A stretch of DNA of 64,000 nt from Kribbella sp. NBC_00382 (GCF_036067295.1 NZ_CP107954.1:5828001-5892000), one strand, 5' to 3'; positions 40,844-50,137 are shown, counted from the stretch's first letter. The notes: generated by a model not told the origin, from the letters alone. A program made the numbers and translations.

Positions 40844-41095
40844 TCAGCGGCTGTTGCGCCGGCGGAGGAGCTTCTTCAGGCCGTACGTGGACTGGAAGAG
40901 CATCACGACGCCGCAGACCGCGATGATGATGAAGAGGATGGTCTGGTTGCGGTCGGGACTGCCGCCGAGTAGTTCGGTGCCGCTCCAGATGAGGAGCACG
41001 CCGGCGGCGGCCAGGGTCAGGTAGCCGGTGGCGAGGTTCTTCGGCGTGAACTGCCACCACGGTTCGTCGGCGGGCCATACGGGCTTGTCGTTCAT
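40844..41095 (-). CDS. Small two-helix membrane protein
   Basis: An 83-residue protein with two hydrophobic helices (about 24-42 and 52-68), an N-terminal Trp/Pro-rich stretch and a basic R-R-R-N-S-R end. AAAGGAAG lies before the ATG. No family is recognised. It is divergent from the sensor kinase gene. Confidence 0.7.
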   Translation of the reverse strand: MNDKPVWPADEPWWQFTPKNLATGYLTLAAAGVLLIWSGTELLGGSPDRNQTILFIIIAVCGVVMLFQSTYGLKKLLRRRNSR

Positions 41096-41118
41096 CGGTC
41101 TTCTTCCTTTCGGCGGGG

Positions 41119-41179
41119 TTCGTTCGGTACTTCGAAACTACGAGCGCCACCGGGCCGGAGCATCGACCGCGCGAACGAA
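41119..41179. promoter_or_regulatory. 8-bp inverted repeat upstream of the two-component genes
   Basis: TTCGTTCG (41119-41126) and CGAACGAA (41172-41179) are perfect inverted copies 45 bp apart in the region between the small membrane protein gene and the kinase gene. They could be response-regulator half sites. Low certainty. Confidence 0.3.
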
Positions 41180-41269
41180 ACCGCGCGATGGACCTCGTAC
41201 TTCTGGCCAGGTACCCAACTGGCCCCGTGGTTGACGTCGGCAACCAACGGAACCAGGCATGCTGGAGCC

Positions 41270-42433
41270 ATGACCCGTACTACGGCAGCGCCGCCCGGCC
41301 ACCTGCGCTGGACGCCCTTCGGTGTCGAGGTCGTGCTCCTCTGGCTGGCCCTGTTCGCCGACGGCTGGCTGAACTACGCCGGCCGCCCCGTCGGGGACGT
41401 CGCGATCCTCGCCGTTCGGCTGGCTGCCATGGTCATCAGCGGCCTGATCGTGGCGGTGGTACTGATCAGGCACAGGTTCCCGCGTCTCGTCCTCGGCACG
41501 TTGGCGGCCTCGCTGGCGTCCCTGCTGGTCACCGTGGTCGCCGTCCAGCTACTGGCCGCGGAAGATCGGCAGATCATCCGGCCATCGGTCGCCGAGGTGC
41601 TCGGACTGGCCATCCTGGTCGGGTCGATCTGCCGCAAGTCGGCGCCCCGCCAGGCGATCCCGTTGGCCGCGCTCGCCGGGATCGCGATGACGTTGAACCC
41701 TCTCCTCCGACCGGGGATCGACTCCGACTGGGCGCTGCTCGCAGTTCCGGCCGCAGTGCTCTGGGGCGCGAGCGTAGGAGTCGGCCTAGTACTCCGTGAT
41801 GCCGACAACCTCCGCCGTACCGCCCAGACGACAACTCGCGAGCTCGAGCGACTGAACCTGGCCAGGGAGCTGCACGACTTCGTCGCCCACCACGTGACCG
41901 GGATCGTGGTACTTGCCCAGGGCGCCCAAATGTCGCCGCGCCACAATCCCGCAGTACTGGCCGAGATCGAGGAGGCCGGTACCGAGGCGCTGACCGCGAT
42001 GCGCCGGCTGGTCGGCATGTTGCGGACGGACACCTTCGCCACCCTCACGGATGCGTTGAAGGATGCTTGCGGCAACGATGAGTCGGTACGGCTGGCCAGC
42101 CAGGACTTCGTCGTACCGGCCGAGTTGATCAGCGCGGCGCACCGGATCACGTTGGAGGCGCTGACCAATGCCCGCCGCTATGGCGAACCCGGTACGCCGA
42201 TCGACGTGACAGCTCGTCCTGGCCGTGGGGTGCTCGTGCTGCAGATCGCCAATCAAGTTGCTGCAGGCAACCATGGTGAGGAGGCGCGTGGTGGCGGTTC
42301 GGAGTACGGGCTGGTCGGGATGCGGGAACGCGCGGAGGCGGTGGGAGGTACGTTGATGGCCGGTCTCGATGTGGGTGGCAACTGGTTGGTGACTGCGGTA
42401 CTGCCGCTGCCCGACGAGCGGTCTTGGATCTAG
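41270..42433 (+). CDS. Sensor histidine kinase (HisKA_3 / NarL-type)
   Basis: A 387-residue kinase with about four to six N-terminal membrane segments (roughly residues 17-175) and no large sensor domain. The phosphoacceptor is His202 in R-E-L-H-D-F-V-A-H-H-V-T. The ATPase domain shows E-A-L-T-N-A-R-R-Y-G (N box) and G-L-V-G-M-R-E-R-A (G box). It ends 6 bp before the response regulator gene. The ATG at 41270 was chosen; the frame is open 13 codons upstream. The signal is unknown. Confidence 0.93.
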   Translation: MTRTTAAPPGHLRWTPFGVEVVLLWLALFADGWLNYAGRPVGDVAILAVRLAAMVISGLIVAVVLIRHRFPRLVLGTLAASLASLLVTVVAVQLLAAEDRQIIRPSVAEVLGLAILVGSICRKSAPRQAIPLAALAGIAMTLNPLLRPGIDSDWALLAVPAAVLWGASVGVGLVLRDADNLRRTAQTTTRELERLNLARELHDFVAHHVTGIVVLAQGAQMSPRHNPAVLAEIEEAGTEALTAMRRLVGMLRTDTFATLTDALKDACGNDESVRLASQDFVVPAELISAAHRITLEALTNARRYGEPGTPIDVTARPGRGVLVLQIANQVAAGNHGEEARGGGSEYGLVGMRERAEAVGGTLMAGLDVGGNWLVTAVLPLPDERSWI

Positions 42434-42439
42434 GAGCTG

Positions 42440-43087
42440 ATGATGGTCACGCGGGTGTTGATCGCCGACGATCAGGCGATGGTTCGGACCGGGTTCCGGT
42501 TGATCCTCGAGTCGGAGCCTGGGCTGGAGGTGGTCGGCGAGGCCGGCGACGGCGACGAGGCGGTCCGGCTGGCTCGCGAGTTGCGGCCGGATGTGACGCT
42601 GATGGACATCAACATGCCGCGCATCGACGGACTCCAGGCGACCCGGTTGCTGGCCGGTCCCGGCGTCGCCGAGCCGCTGCGAATCGTTGTTGTGACGACG
42701 TACGACCTAGACGAAAACGTCTACGCCGCCCTCCGCGCCGGCGCCTGCGGCTTCCTGGTCAAGGACGCCGGCCCGCGCCTGCTGATCGAGGCCGTCGAGG
42801 CTGCCGCTCAAGGTGAATCAATGGTCTCGCCATCGGTCACCACCAGGCTGCTCGAACAATTCACCCGCGGCGCCAAGCCAGTCGCCGAAAACCCCCTGAC
42901 CGACCGCGAAACCGAGGTCGTCAAGGCCGTCGCCCGCGGCCGTACCAACAACGAGATCACCGACGAACTCGTCGTCTCCCTCTCCACCGTCAAGTCCCAC
43001 CTGTCCAGCGCCCAACGCAAACTGAACCTCCGCAACAGAACAGAACTAGCCATCTGGGCCTGGGAAAACCACCTGGTCGGGCAGTAG
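42440..43087 (+). CDS. NarL/FixJ-family response regulator
   Basis: A 215-residue regulator. The receiver domain (1-125) has the acidic pair Asp10-Asp11, phosphoacceptor Asp56 in T-L-M-D-I-N-M-P and the conserved K-D-A loop. The LuxR-type HTH (about 148-212) reads L-T-D-R-E-T-E-V-V-K-A-V-A-R-G and S-T-V-K-S-H-L. It is the partner of the kinase just upstream. Two adjacent ATG codons (42440, 42443) are possible starts. Confidence 0.95.
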   Translation: MMVTRVLIADDQAMVRTGFRLILESEPGLEVVGEAGDGDEAVRLARELRPDVTLMDINMPRIDGLQATRLLAGPGVAEPLRIVVVTTYDLDENVYAALRAGACGFLVKDAGPRLLIEAVEAAAQGESMVSPSVTTRLLEQFTRGAKPVAENPLTDRETEVVKAVARGRTNNEITDELVVSLSTVKSHLSSAQRKLNLRNRTELAIWAWENHLVGQ

Positions 43088-43098
43088 CCCGGCGCTGA

Positions 43099-45036
43099 TC
43101 AGACGTCGATGCGGGAGCCCATGATGACGACGCGGTCGCGGGGGAGGCTGAAGTACTCGGCCGCGTCGGCGGTGATGCCGGAGGTGGCGATGAAGAGGCG
43201 TTTGCGCCAGCGGGTCATTCCCGGCGCGTCGCCGAGACCCAGTTCGATCGTCGACAGGAAGTACGACGTGTCGTCGAGGTCGGCGGACATCTCGGAGCTC
43301 TTCTCGGCCGCCAGGCGGAGTACTGCGGGAACGTCCGGCGTCTGCATGTAGCCGAACCGGGCGGAGACGTGGATGATCCCGTCGTCGAGGTGACCGAGGT
43401 CGTCGACGGTGATGCTGTCGGCGACGTCGACGTGCGGGACCGGGTCGGTCTCGATCGACAGGATGAGGACGTGCTGGTGCAGGATGTGGTTGTGCTCGAC
43501 GTTGGCGCGCATCGCTAGCGGCACGCTGGTCTTGCTGCGGTTCAGGAAGACGGCGGTACCGGCCACCCGCAGCAGTGGTGGCGACGACTCGTGGAGCTCG
43601 TCGATGAACTCGCGGAGCGGACCCTCCCGCTGCTCGCGCCGCTGGGTCACGATCACCCGGCCGCGTTGCCAGGTGGTCAGCACGGTGAACACCGTGATCG
43701 CGATGATCAGTGGCAGCCAGGCGCCGTGGGCGATCTTGGTTAGGTTGGCCGCGAGGAAGAGCAGCTCGACGGCGAGGAAGATCGTGGCCCCGGCGATGAC
43801 CAGCCAGAGCGGCTTCTTCCACTGGCGTCGCACGATGTAGAAGAACAGGATCGAGTTGATCGTGATCGTGCCGGTGACGGCCATCCCGAAGGCGAACGCC
43901 AGCGCCGCCGAGCTCTCGAAGGCGAAGACCAGGGTGAGTACCGAGATCATCAGCGCCCAGTTGACCCACGGCACGTAGATCTGGCCGATGGCTTCCTCGG
44001 AGGTGTGCGTGATCCGCAGCCGCGGCAGGTAACCGAGCTGCACTGCCTGGTGGGCAACTGAGAAGGCGCCGGTGATCACGGCCTGCGAGGCGATCACTGT
44101 GGCCGCGGTTGCGAGCAAGACCAGCGGCAGCGTGGCCCAGCCCGGTACCAGCAGGAAGAACGGGCTGCTGATGTTGCTGGAGTCCGAGAGGATCAGCGCG
44201 CCCTGACCGAGGTAGCTCAGGACGCAGGCGGGGAAGACCAGGAAGAGCCAGGCCCGGCTGATCGGTCCGCGGCCGAAGTGGCCCAGGTCCGCGTACAGGG
44301 CCTCGGCGCCGGTGATCGCCAGTACGACCGCGGCCAGCGCGAAGAACGCGATCGCGAAGTGACCGGTCATGAAGCCGATCGCGTAGGTCGGCGAGAGCGC
44401 CTTGAGGATCTGCGGGTGATCGATGATGCCGCCGATTCCGGCCACGCCGATCACGGTGAACCAGAGGACCATCACCGGCCCGAACGAGCGGCCGATCTTC
44501 GCGGTGCCGAGCCGCTGGACCGCGAACAGCACCAGGATGATGGTCGCAGTGATCGGTACCACCCAGTCGTCGAATCCGGGCTGGACCACCTTCAGACCCT
44601 CGACCGCCGACAGCACCGAGATGGCCGGCGTGATCATCGAGTCGCCGAAGAACAGCGAGGCGCCGAAGATGCCGAGCCCGGCCAGGATGTACTTCGTCCG
44701 GTTGCTGCCGGGGACGGCCTTGCCTCGGATCAGCGTGATCAGGGCCAGGATGCCGCCCTCGCCGTCGTTGTCGGCCCGCAGCACCAGCAGCACGTACTTG
44801 ACCGTCACGATCAGCGTCACCGACCAGAAGATCAGCGAGATGATCCCGAAGACGTTGTCGGTCGACACCGGCACCGGGTGCGGGTCGCTGGGGTTGAAGA
44901 CCGTCTGGATCGTATAGATCGGACTGGTCCCGATGTCGCCGAACACGACCCCCAGCGCCCCCACCATCAGGGCAGCCTTCGCCAGCGTCCGGGGACCGCC
45001 CACGGCCTTCTCCGTCTGAGTCACGAGGGAATTCAA
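43099..45036 (-). CDS. kup: KUP/Trk-type potassium uptake protein
   Basis: A 645-residue K+ transporter with twelve predicted membrane segments in the first ~440 residues and a long cytoplasmic C-terminus. The family start G-V-V-F-G-D-I-G-T-S-P-I-Y-T and the G-E-G-G-I-L-A-L motif are present, as is G-A-S-L-F-F-G-D-S-M-I-T-P-A. The start is a TTG at 45036, with a GTG at 45024 as alternative. It is convergent to the response regulator gene and only 19 bp downstream of the GlxA-type gene. Confidence 0.95.
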   Translation of the reverse strand: MNSLVTQTEKAVGGPRTLAKAALMVGALGVVFGDIGTSPIYTIQTVFNPSDPHPVPVSTDNVFGIISLIFWSVTLIVTVKYVLLVLRADNDGEGGILALITLIRGKAVPGSNRTKYILAGLGIFGASLFFGDSMITPAISVLSAVEGLKVVQPGFDDWVVPITATIILVLFAVQRLGTAKIGRSFGPVMVLWFTVIGVAGIGGIIDHPQILKALSPTYAIGFMTGHFAIAFFALAAVVLAITGAEALYADLGHFGRGPISRAWLFLVFPACVLSYLGQGALILSDSSNISSPFFLLVPGWATLPLVLLATAATVIASQAVITGAFSVAHQAVQLGYLPRLRITHTSEEAIGQIYVPWVNWALMISVLTLVFAFESSAALAFAFGMAVTGTITINSILFFYIVRRQWKKPLWLVIAGATIFLAVELLFLAANLTKIAHGAWLPLIIAITVFTVLTTWQRGRVIVTQRREQREGPLREFIDELHESSPPLLRVAGTAVFLNRSKTSVPLAMRANVEHNHILHQHVLILSIETDPVPHVDVADSITVDDLGHLDDGIIHVSARFGYMQTPDVPAVLRLAAEKSSEMSADLDDTSYFLSTIELGLGDAPGMTRWRKRLFIATSGITADAAEYFSLPRDRVVIMGSRIDV

Positions 45037-45055
45037 CCACCCGGCAGACCCGACG

Positions 45056-46042
45056 TCAGGAAGCGTCGGCTCCGGTGCGGAAGGTGCGGCGGTAGGCGAT
45101 GGGGGAGACGCCGGTGCTCTCGCGGAGTTGTTGGCGCAGGTTTGTGCCGCTGCCGAGGCCGGTACGGTCGGCGATCTGGTCGACTGTCAGGTCGGTGTCC
45201 TCCAGCAGTTGACGGGCGTAGTCCAAGCGCTGCATGGCCAACCAGGTGCCAGGGCTTACACCGGTCTCGGCGCGGAATCTGCGGGTGAAGGTCCGGACGC
45301 TCATCCGGGCGTGCGCGGCGAGCTCGACTAGGCTCAGCGGTTGCCCGAGTTGCTCGGCAGCCCAGGCGCGGGTGGCCGCGGTACCGCCGTCTTGTCCGGG
45401 CGGGATCGGGCGTCGGACGTACTGGGCTTGGCCGCCGTCGCGTCTCGGCGGTACGACGCACGCGCGGGCGACGGAACTCGCGACGGCGCTGCCGTGGTCG
45501 TTGCGGATGACGTGTAGGCAGAGGTCGATACCGGCTGCTACTCCGGCGGAGGTCAGTACGTCGCCGTCGTCGATGTAGAGGACGACGGGGTCCACCTGTA
45601 CCGCGGGGAACAGTTGCTGGAACTGCTCGGCCTCGGCCCAGTGAGTCGCGGCGGGCCGGCCGTCGAGGAGTCCGGCGGCGGCTAGTACGAAGGCACCGGT
45701 GCAGATCGCGAGGAGGCGGGTGCCGGGGCGGATGTGCTTGAGGGCGCGGCGTACGTCGTCGTCGAGCAGGCCGTCGTCGTCAACGATGTCGTGGAGCAGC
45801 TGGGTGGGCGGGATCACGATGGTGTCGGCGGTGGCGAGCACCGAGGCGTCGTGCTGGACGGTGATCGAGTAGTCCTCGGCGGTGCGGATGGGCTCGCCAT
45901 CGATGGTGCAGGTGATCACCTCGTACAGCCGGTGGTCTTCTGCCGAGACCGCGCCGCCGAAGATCCTCGACGGGATGGCGAGCTCGAACGGGATGACGCC
46001 CGGCAGCGCCAGGACGGCGACGCGATGCGGCTGTGCGGACAT
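45056..46042 (-). CDS. GlxA-type regulator: DJ-1/PfpI domain plus AraC HTH
   Basis: A 328-residue regulator. Residues about 8-170 form a DJ-1/PfpI-like amidotransferase domain (A-I-C-T-G-A-F-V-L-A-A-A-G with Cys114), and about 215-318 an AraC DNA-binding domain (M-S-V-R-T-F-T-R-R-F-R-A-E-T-G and I-A-D-R-T-G-L-G-S-G-T-N-L). It diverges from a quinone oxidoreductase gene, which is probably its target, across 71 bp that hold an inverted repeat. Confidence 0.93.
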   Translation of the reverse strand: MSAQPHRVAVLALPGVIPFELAIPSRIFGGAVSAEDHRLYEVITCTIDGEPIRTAEDYSITVQHDASVLATADTIVIPPTQLLHDIVDDDGLLDDDVRRALKHIRPGTRLLAICTGAFVLAAAGLLDGRPAATHWAEAEQFQQLFPAVQVDPVVLYIDDGDVLTSAGVAAGIDLCLHVIRNDHGSAVASSVARACVVPPRRDGGQAQYVRRPIPPGQDGGTAATRAWAAEQLGQPLSLVELAAHARMSVRTFTRRFRAETGVSPGTWLAMQRLDYARQLLEDTDLTVDQIADRTGLGSGTNLRQQLRESTGVSPIAYRRTFRTGADAS

Positions 46043-46075
46043 GGCCCGATAGTTTCACATGATGTCCATCGGGCC
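46043..46075. promoter_or_regulatory. Inverted repeat in the GlxA-type / oxidoreductase divergent promoter
   Basis: GGCCCGAT (46043-46050) and ATCGGGCC (46068-46075) form a perfect 8-bp dyad with a 17-base spacer, touching the regulator start codon. A good operator candidate for autoregulation and control of the oxidoreductase. Confidence 0.5.
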
Positions 46076-46113
46076 AGTAGGCAGAGCGGGTGGGCAACCG
46101 AAAGACTCGGGCC

Positions 46114-47064
46114 ATGACGACGATGCAGGCTGTGGTGGCGCAAGGGATCGGTGGACCTGAGGTCTTGAGTCTGCAGGAGGTGGAGCGGCCGGTGCCGGGG
46201 CTGACCGAGATCCTCGTGCGCGTCCATGCGGCTGGGATCAATCCGACGGACTGGAAGGCCCGCGCGCTTGGAGGCCGGCTGGCCGACGGGGATTCTCCGG
46301 TGATCCTGGGGTACGACGTGGCCGGCGTGGTCGAGGAGGTCGGCGGGGGCGTGACCTGGCTTCGCGTGGGGGACGAGGTGCTGGGGATGCCTCGGTTCCC
46401 AGTGCTTCCGGGTGGCTATGCGGAGTACGTCGTTGCTCCGTCGCGCCAGTTCGTCCGGAAGCCGGCGGCGCTGAGTTTCGAGCAGGCGGCAGGGTTGCCG
46501 CTGGCTGCGCTGACCGCCTGGCAGGGCTTGGTCGATACCGCGCGATTGAGCTCAGGACAGCGGGTACTGGTGCACGCGGCGGCCGGCGGCGTCGGCCACT
46601 TGGCTGTACAGATCGCCAAGAGTCTCGGCGCGTATGTCATCGGCACCGCTAGCGCGCCCAAGCATGACTTCGTCCGCTCGCTCGGCGCCGACGAGGTCAT
46701 CGACTACCGGGGTGTGGACTTCGTCGACGTACTACGAGAGCGCCCGGTCGATGTGGTTTTCGACCCGATCGCGGGCGACACCAGCCTGCGATCGGTGCAT
46801 GTGCTCAAGGACGCCGGCACGCTCGTCTCCATCCTCGACGTCGAGGACGACGCGGCGGCCGAGGCGAAGCGACGCGGCATCCACGCCGACTTCACCTTGG
46901 TGGAGCCCGACCGCCTGGCCCTGACCGCCATCACCGACCTGGTCGAGCAGGGCCGGTTGCGGGTGGAGATCGACTCCGTGTTTCCGCTTGCCGAGGCGGC
47001 CGACGCGCATCGCCGGGGAGAGACCAACCAGGCCAGCGGCAAGATTATTCTCCGCGTTTGCTGA
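46114..47064 (+). CDS. NADPH:quinone oxidoreductase-like MDR protein
   Basis: A 316-residue medium-chain dehydrogenase/reductase of the zeta-crystallin type, without the structural zinc cysteines. The N-terminal catalytic domain contains V-R-V-H-A-A-G-I-N-P-T-D-W-K, and the nucleotide domain V-H-A-A-A-G-G-V-G-H-L-A-V-Q-I-A-K. The substrate is probably a quinone or enone. The ATG at 46114 was chosen because it begins the conserved M-Q-A-V-V strand region. The 3' end overlaps the convergent MFS gene by 20 bp. Confidence 0.92.
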   Translation: MTTMQAVVAQGIGGPEVLSLQEVERPVPGLTEILVRVHAAGINPTDWKARALGGRLADGDSPVILGYDVAGVVEEVGGGVTWLRVGDEVLGMPRFPVLPGGYAEYVVAPSRQFVRKPAALSFEQAAGLPLAALTAWQGLVDTARLSSGQRVLVHAAAGGVGHLAVQIAKSLGAYVIGTASAPKHDFVRSLGADEVIDYRGVDFVDVLRERPVDVVFDPIAGDTSLRSVHVLKDAGTLVSILDVEDDAAAEAKRRGIHADFTLVEPDRLALTAITDLVEQGRLRVEIDSVFPLAEAADAHRRGETNQASGKIILRVC

Positions 47065-48238
47065 GGATGGCGAAGGCAACTGTGGCGAGGGCGGTCAGGG
47101 CGGCGGGGAGGAAGAAGACGTGGGGGAGGCCGATGGCTGCCACGCCGAGGCCGCCGGTTGCGCCGCCGATGGCTGAGCTGACGGGGATCGAGCTGAGGAA
47201 GATACCGGAGGCTGTGCCGACGCCTTCGGGGTAGAGGTGCTGGGCGATGGAGACGCCGAGTGCGCCGACGCAGGCCCAGAGGCCGGCTGTGAGTGCTTGG
47301 CCGACGAACAGTGCGACTACGGAAGTACTGGTTGCGTAGGCGAGGTTGCCGGCGAGGCCGAGGGCGGCTCCGACTGTCATCACCGGCATCGCGCCGAAGC
47401 GGTCGGCCAGGCGGGCGACGAGCGGGAGCATGAGGAGCTCGAGCAGAGGTTGGATGCCGATGACCGCGCCGCGCATCGTGTCGGAGACGTGGAGTTGTTC
47501 GGCCATGTAGATGGGGAGATAGCCGAACTTGATTGTGTCGCCGGTCATCGCGAGGACGCAGATCGCGGTGAAGACGAGCAGCGGCATCATGTGATCGATT
47601 TGTCGCCGGCTCGTGGGGCTCGGGATCAGGGTGACGTCGTCGTACCGCGCCACTCGCTGGCGGCCGAGCGGGATCATCTGCGCGAAGACGCAGGTGGCGG
47701 TCGCCACCAGGAGAGCGCGCAGACCGAACTCGCCACCGAACCAGCTGCCGGCGACGGGCCCGATGATCCAGCCGATCACGAAGGCCATCCGGACGGCTGC
47801 GATGACCCGGTTGTCCGCCTTGGTTGGGTGCCGGCTCAGCTCGTCCCGGCAGGCGGCGAACAGTTGCGCCATCGAGCCGCCGGACACGCTCAGCGCGATC
47901 GCACTGATCACGAACGGCAGCCAGACGGTGTTGGCGGCCGCCATCGCGAGCCATCCGACGGTGCCGACCAGCGCGCAGATCCGGAACCAGAGGAGCCGCT
48001 CGGGAGTACGGTCCGACAACCGGCCGACCAGGTATCCGGCGATTGGGGCCGCGAGGTTGGTCACGTAGTACAGGCCGGCGACGGGTAGTGGCGTGTGCAG
48101 TTCCCGTACTAGGAAGAGGGTCAGCTGGGGTGTGGCCGCTGACATCCCGATCCCGGCGATCAGCAAGGCCAGGAAGGCACCCCGGTAGACCCGCGACCGG
48201 AAGACGATCCCCAACGCAGACTCGGACCGGTCGAACAT
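47045..48238 (-). CDS. MFS transporter, sugar-efflux (SetA-like) type
   Basis: A 397-residue membrane protein with twelve predicted helices in two halves separated by a charged loop near residues 190-215. The start F-R-S-R-V-Y-R-G-A-F-L-A-L-L-I-A-G-I-G-M and the A-G-Y-L-V-G-R-L-S-D-R motif A-like loop fit the SET/DHA1 efflux branch. The substrate is unknown. The ATG at 48238 fits the membrane topology better than one 10 codons upstream. It faces the oxidoreductase gene and overlaps it by 20 bp. Confidence 0.88.
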   Translation of the reverse strand: MFDRSESALGIVFRSRVYRGAFLALLIAGIGMSAATPQLTLFLVRELHTPLPVAGLYYVTNLAAPIAGYLVGRLSDRTPERLLWFRICALVGTVGWLAMAAANTVWLPFVISAIALSVSGGSMAQLFAACRDELSRHPTKADNRVIAAVRMAFVIGWIIGPVAGSWFGGEFGLRALLVATATCVFAQMIPLGRQRVARYDDVTLIPSPTSRRQIDHMMPLLVFTAICVLAMTGDTIKFGYLPIYMAEQLHVSDTMRGAVIGIQPLLELLMLPLVARLADRFGAMPVMTVGAALGLAGNLAYATSTSVVALFVGQALTAGLWACVGALGVSIAQHLYPEGVGTASGIFLSSIPVSSAIGGATGGLGVAAIGLPHVFFLPAALTALATVAFAILSKRGE

Positions 48239-48347
48239 CACCCTCCAACCCCCGTCAACACTCCCCAAACCCTATCCGGGGCCGTCCGCGGGCTGGTCCG
48301 CCGTCTCGCCGAGCGCCCGCGTTGCCGGGTCGACGTACTCTTGGGGG

Positions 48348-49232
48348 GTGCGTTCCCGTCCCACACTGACCTGGTCTCCTGGGCCTGATGTGCTGTCGCT
48401 TGCTCCCGGTACTACGGACGTCGCGCCCGTTGTCGACGTGGTCGGTGGTGGGGGCGTGGTGGTGTTGAGCGGGGCTGGGATCTCGACCGAGTCGGGGATT
48501 CCGGATTATCGGGGTGAGACGGGGAGTCTGCGGACTCATACGCCGATGACGTACGGCGACTTCGTGGGGAGTGAGTCGGGGCGGCAGCGGTACTGGGCGC
48601 GGAGTCACCTCGGGTGGCGGACGATCGCTCGGGCTGATCCGAATGCGGGGCATCGGGCGGTCGCCGCGTTGCAAGCCCAAGGGTTTGTCGACGGCGTGAT
48701 CACCCAGAACGTCGACGGGCTGCACGGTGCCGCGGGCGCGCGGGACGTGATCGAGCTGCATGGCAATCTCGATCGGGTGATCTGCCTGGACTGCCGGCAG
48801 ACGACTCCGCGGGAAGAGCTCGATCGGCGGCTGCGCGCGGCCAACCCGGTCTTCGACGGCCAGGCGACCAGGATCAACCCCGATGGCGATGTCGAGCTGC
48901 CCGACGAGGTGGTCAAGGACTTCCATCTCGTTGACTGCACCAACTGCGGGTCCGAGCTGCTCAAACCGGATGTCGTCTTCTTCGGCGAGAACGTTCCGAA
49001 GACCAGGGTCGAGCGCTGTTACCGGCTGATCGACGACGCCCGCGCGGTGCTCGTCCTCGGTTCCTCGCTGACCGTCATGTCCGGCTTCCGCTTCGTCCGG
49101 TACGCCGCGAAGGCCGGCAAACCCGTCCTGATCATCAACCAGGGCATCACCCGAGGCGACCCGTACGCCGCGGTACGGGTGAACCTTCCGCTCGGAGAGG
49201 CGCTCACCAGCCTCACCGGCGCACTCCTCTGA
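48348..49232 (+). CDS. Sir2-family NAD-dependent protein deacylase
   Basis: A 294-residue sirtuin. The NAD loop G-A-G-I-S-T-E-S-G-I-P-D-Y-R-G spans 42-56, then T-Q-N-V-D-G-L-H and the catalytic His in E-L-H-G-N. Two cysteine pairs (C-L-D-C and C-T-N-C) bind structural zinc. The spacing between them is long, as in class II (SIRT4-like) enzymes, so acyl groups other than acetyl are possible. The start is a GTG. It lies 31 bp upstream of the AraC-type gene on the same strand. Confidence 0.95.
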   Translation: MRSRPTLTWSPGPDVLSLAPGTTDVAPVVDVVGGGGVVVLSGAGISTESGIPDYRGETGSLRTHTPMTYGDFVGSESGRQRYWARSHLGWRTIARADPNAGHRAVAALQAQGFVDGVITQNVDGLHGAAGARDVIELHGNLDRVICLDCRQTTPREELDRRLRAANPVFDGQATRINPDGDVELPDEVVKDFHLVDCTNCGSELLKPDVVFFGENVPKTRVERCYRLIDDARAVLVLGSSLTVMSGFRFVRYAAKAGKPVLIINQGITRGDPYAAVRVNLPLGEALTSLTGALL

Positions 49233-49263
49233 GGACGGCCTTCCCGGGTGCGAGGATGCCGTC

Positions 49264-50127
49264 GTGGAGTCCTACGTCGAGCATCCGCCGCTGCCGGAAC
49301 TGGCGACGATGGTGCGCACGGTGTGGATCCAGCGCACCGGCGATACGGCGTACGAGCAACGACATCTGCCCACCGGCGGCGTCGAGATCCACTTCCCGAT
49401 CGGCGGACGCCCGCAACTCGTCGGCCCGCTGACCGGTCCCGAGGTCGAGATCATTCCGCCGCACACCACGATCGTCGGCGTACGGTTCCTTCCGGGCACC
49501 CCGCCACCGCTCCCGACCGTGCTCGACGACCTGGTGGATCAGCGGCTCGGCCTCGCGGACCTGTGGCGCGACTCGGCCGACCGTCTCGTGGAGACAGTCG
49601 CTGCGGCCGGTACGCCGGAACGCGGGCTGCTCCTCCTGCAAGCCGATCTTCTGCAGCAGTTCCGGCGTACCGGCGTGGACCTGCTGGTCGGTGAGGCCGT
49701 GCAGGCGTTGATGCCCTGGCGCCCGGTCAACATCGACAGCCTGGCAAACCACCTGGCGTTGTCATCGAGCCAACTCCGTCGCCGTTGCCTGCAGGCGGTG
49801 GGGATGAGCCCGAAGGTTCTTCAACGGACCCTGCGATTCCAGGGCTTCCTCGCATTGGCTCAAGCCGGTGCCACCGCCAGCGGTCGACGCGGTGCGGACG
49901 GAATGGCAGGACTCGCGATCGACGCCGGGTACGCCGACCAGGCTCACCTGAGCCGGGAATGCCTCCGTCTCACGGGCGTCACCCCGACCCAGCTCCTCGG
50001 CGGCGACATCGAGCGGTGCATGTGCGGCCACGACCACTCCGCGTCGTACCAGCCCTTCCTCGCCACCCGCGACAGGCCGTTGCGGGTGCACGATTTGTTC
50101 AAGACCGGGGCGGTAGGCCGCTCGTAG
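49264..50127 (+). CDS. AraC-family helix-turn-helix regulator
   Basis: A 287-residue regulator with an N-terminal beta-rich part (P-P-L-P-E-L-A-T-M-V-R-T-V-W; H-L-P-T-G-G-V-E-I-H-F near residue 40) and a C-terminal AraC domain (about 155-250; L-A-L-S-S-S-Q-L-R-R-R and L-A-I-D-A-G-Y-A-D-Q-A-H-L). The tail carries M-C-G-H-D-H, a possible metal site. It starts at GTG and ends 10 bp before the FAD oxidoreductase operon, which it probably controls. Confidence 0.9.
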   Translation: MESYVEHPPLPELATMVRTVWIQRTGDTAYEQRHLPTGGVEIHFPIGGRPQLVGPLTGPEVEIIPPHTTIVGVRFLPGTPPPLPTVLDDLVDQRLGLADLWRDSADRLVETVAAAGTPERGLLLLQADLLQQFRRTGVDLLVGEAVQALMPWRPVNIDSLANHLALSSSQLRRRCLQAVGMSPKVLQRTLRFQGFLALAQAGATASGRRGADGMAGLAIDAGYADQAHLSRECLRLTGVTPTQLLGGDIERCMCGHDHSASYQPFLATRDRPLRVHDLFKTGAVGRS

Positions 50128-50137
50128 ATTCGGGCTC

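Noticed and set aside
43046..45040. A 664-codon frame on the same strand as kup but in another phase
   Set aside because: The kup frame contains all KUP motifs and membrane segments; the other frame is Arg/Gly/Pro-rich without family features.
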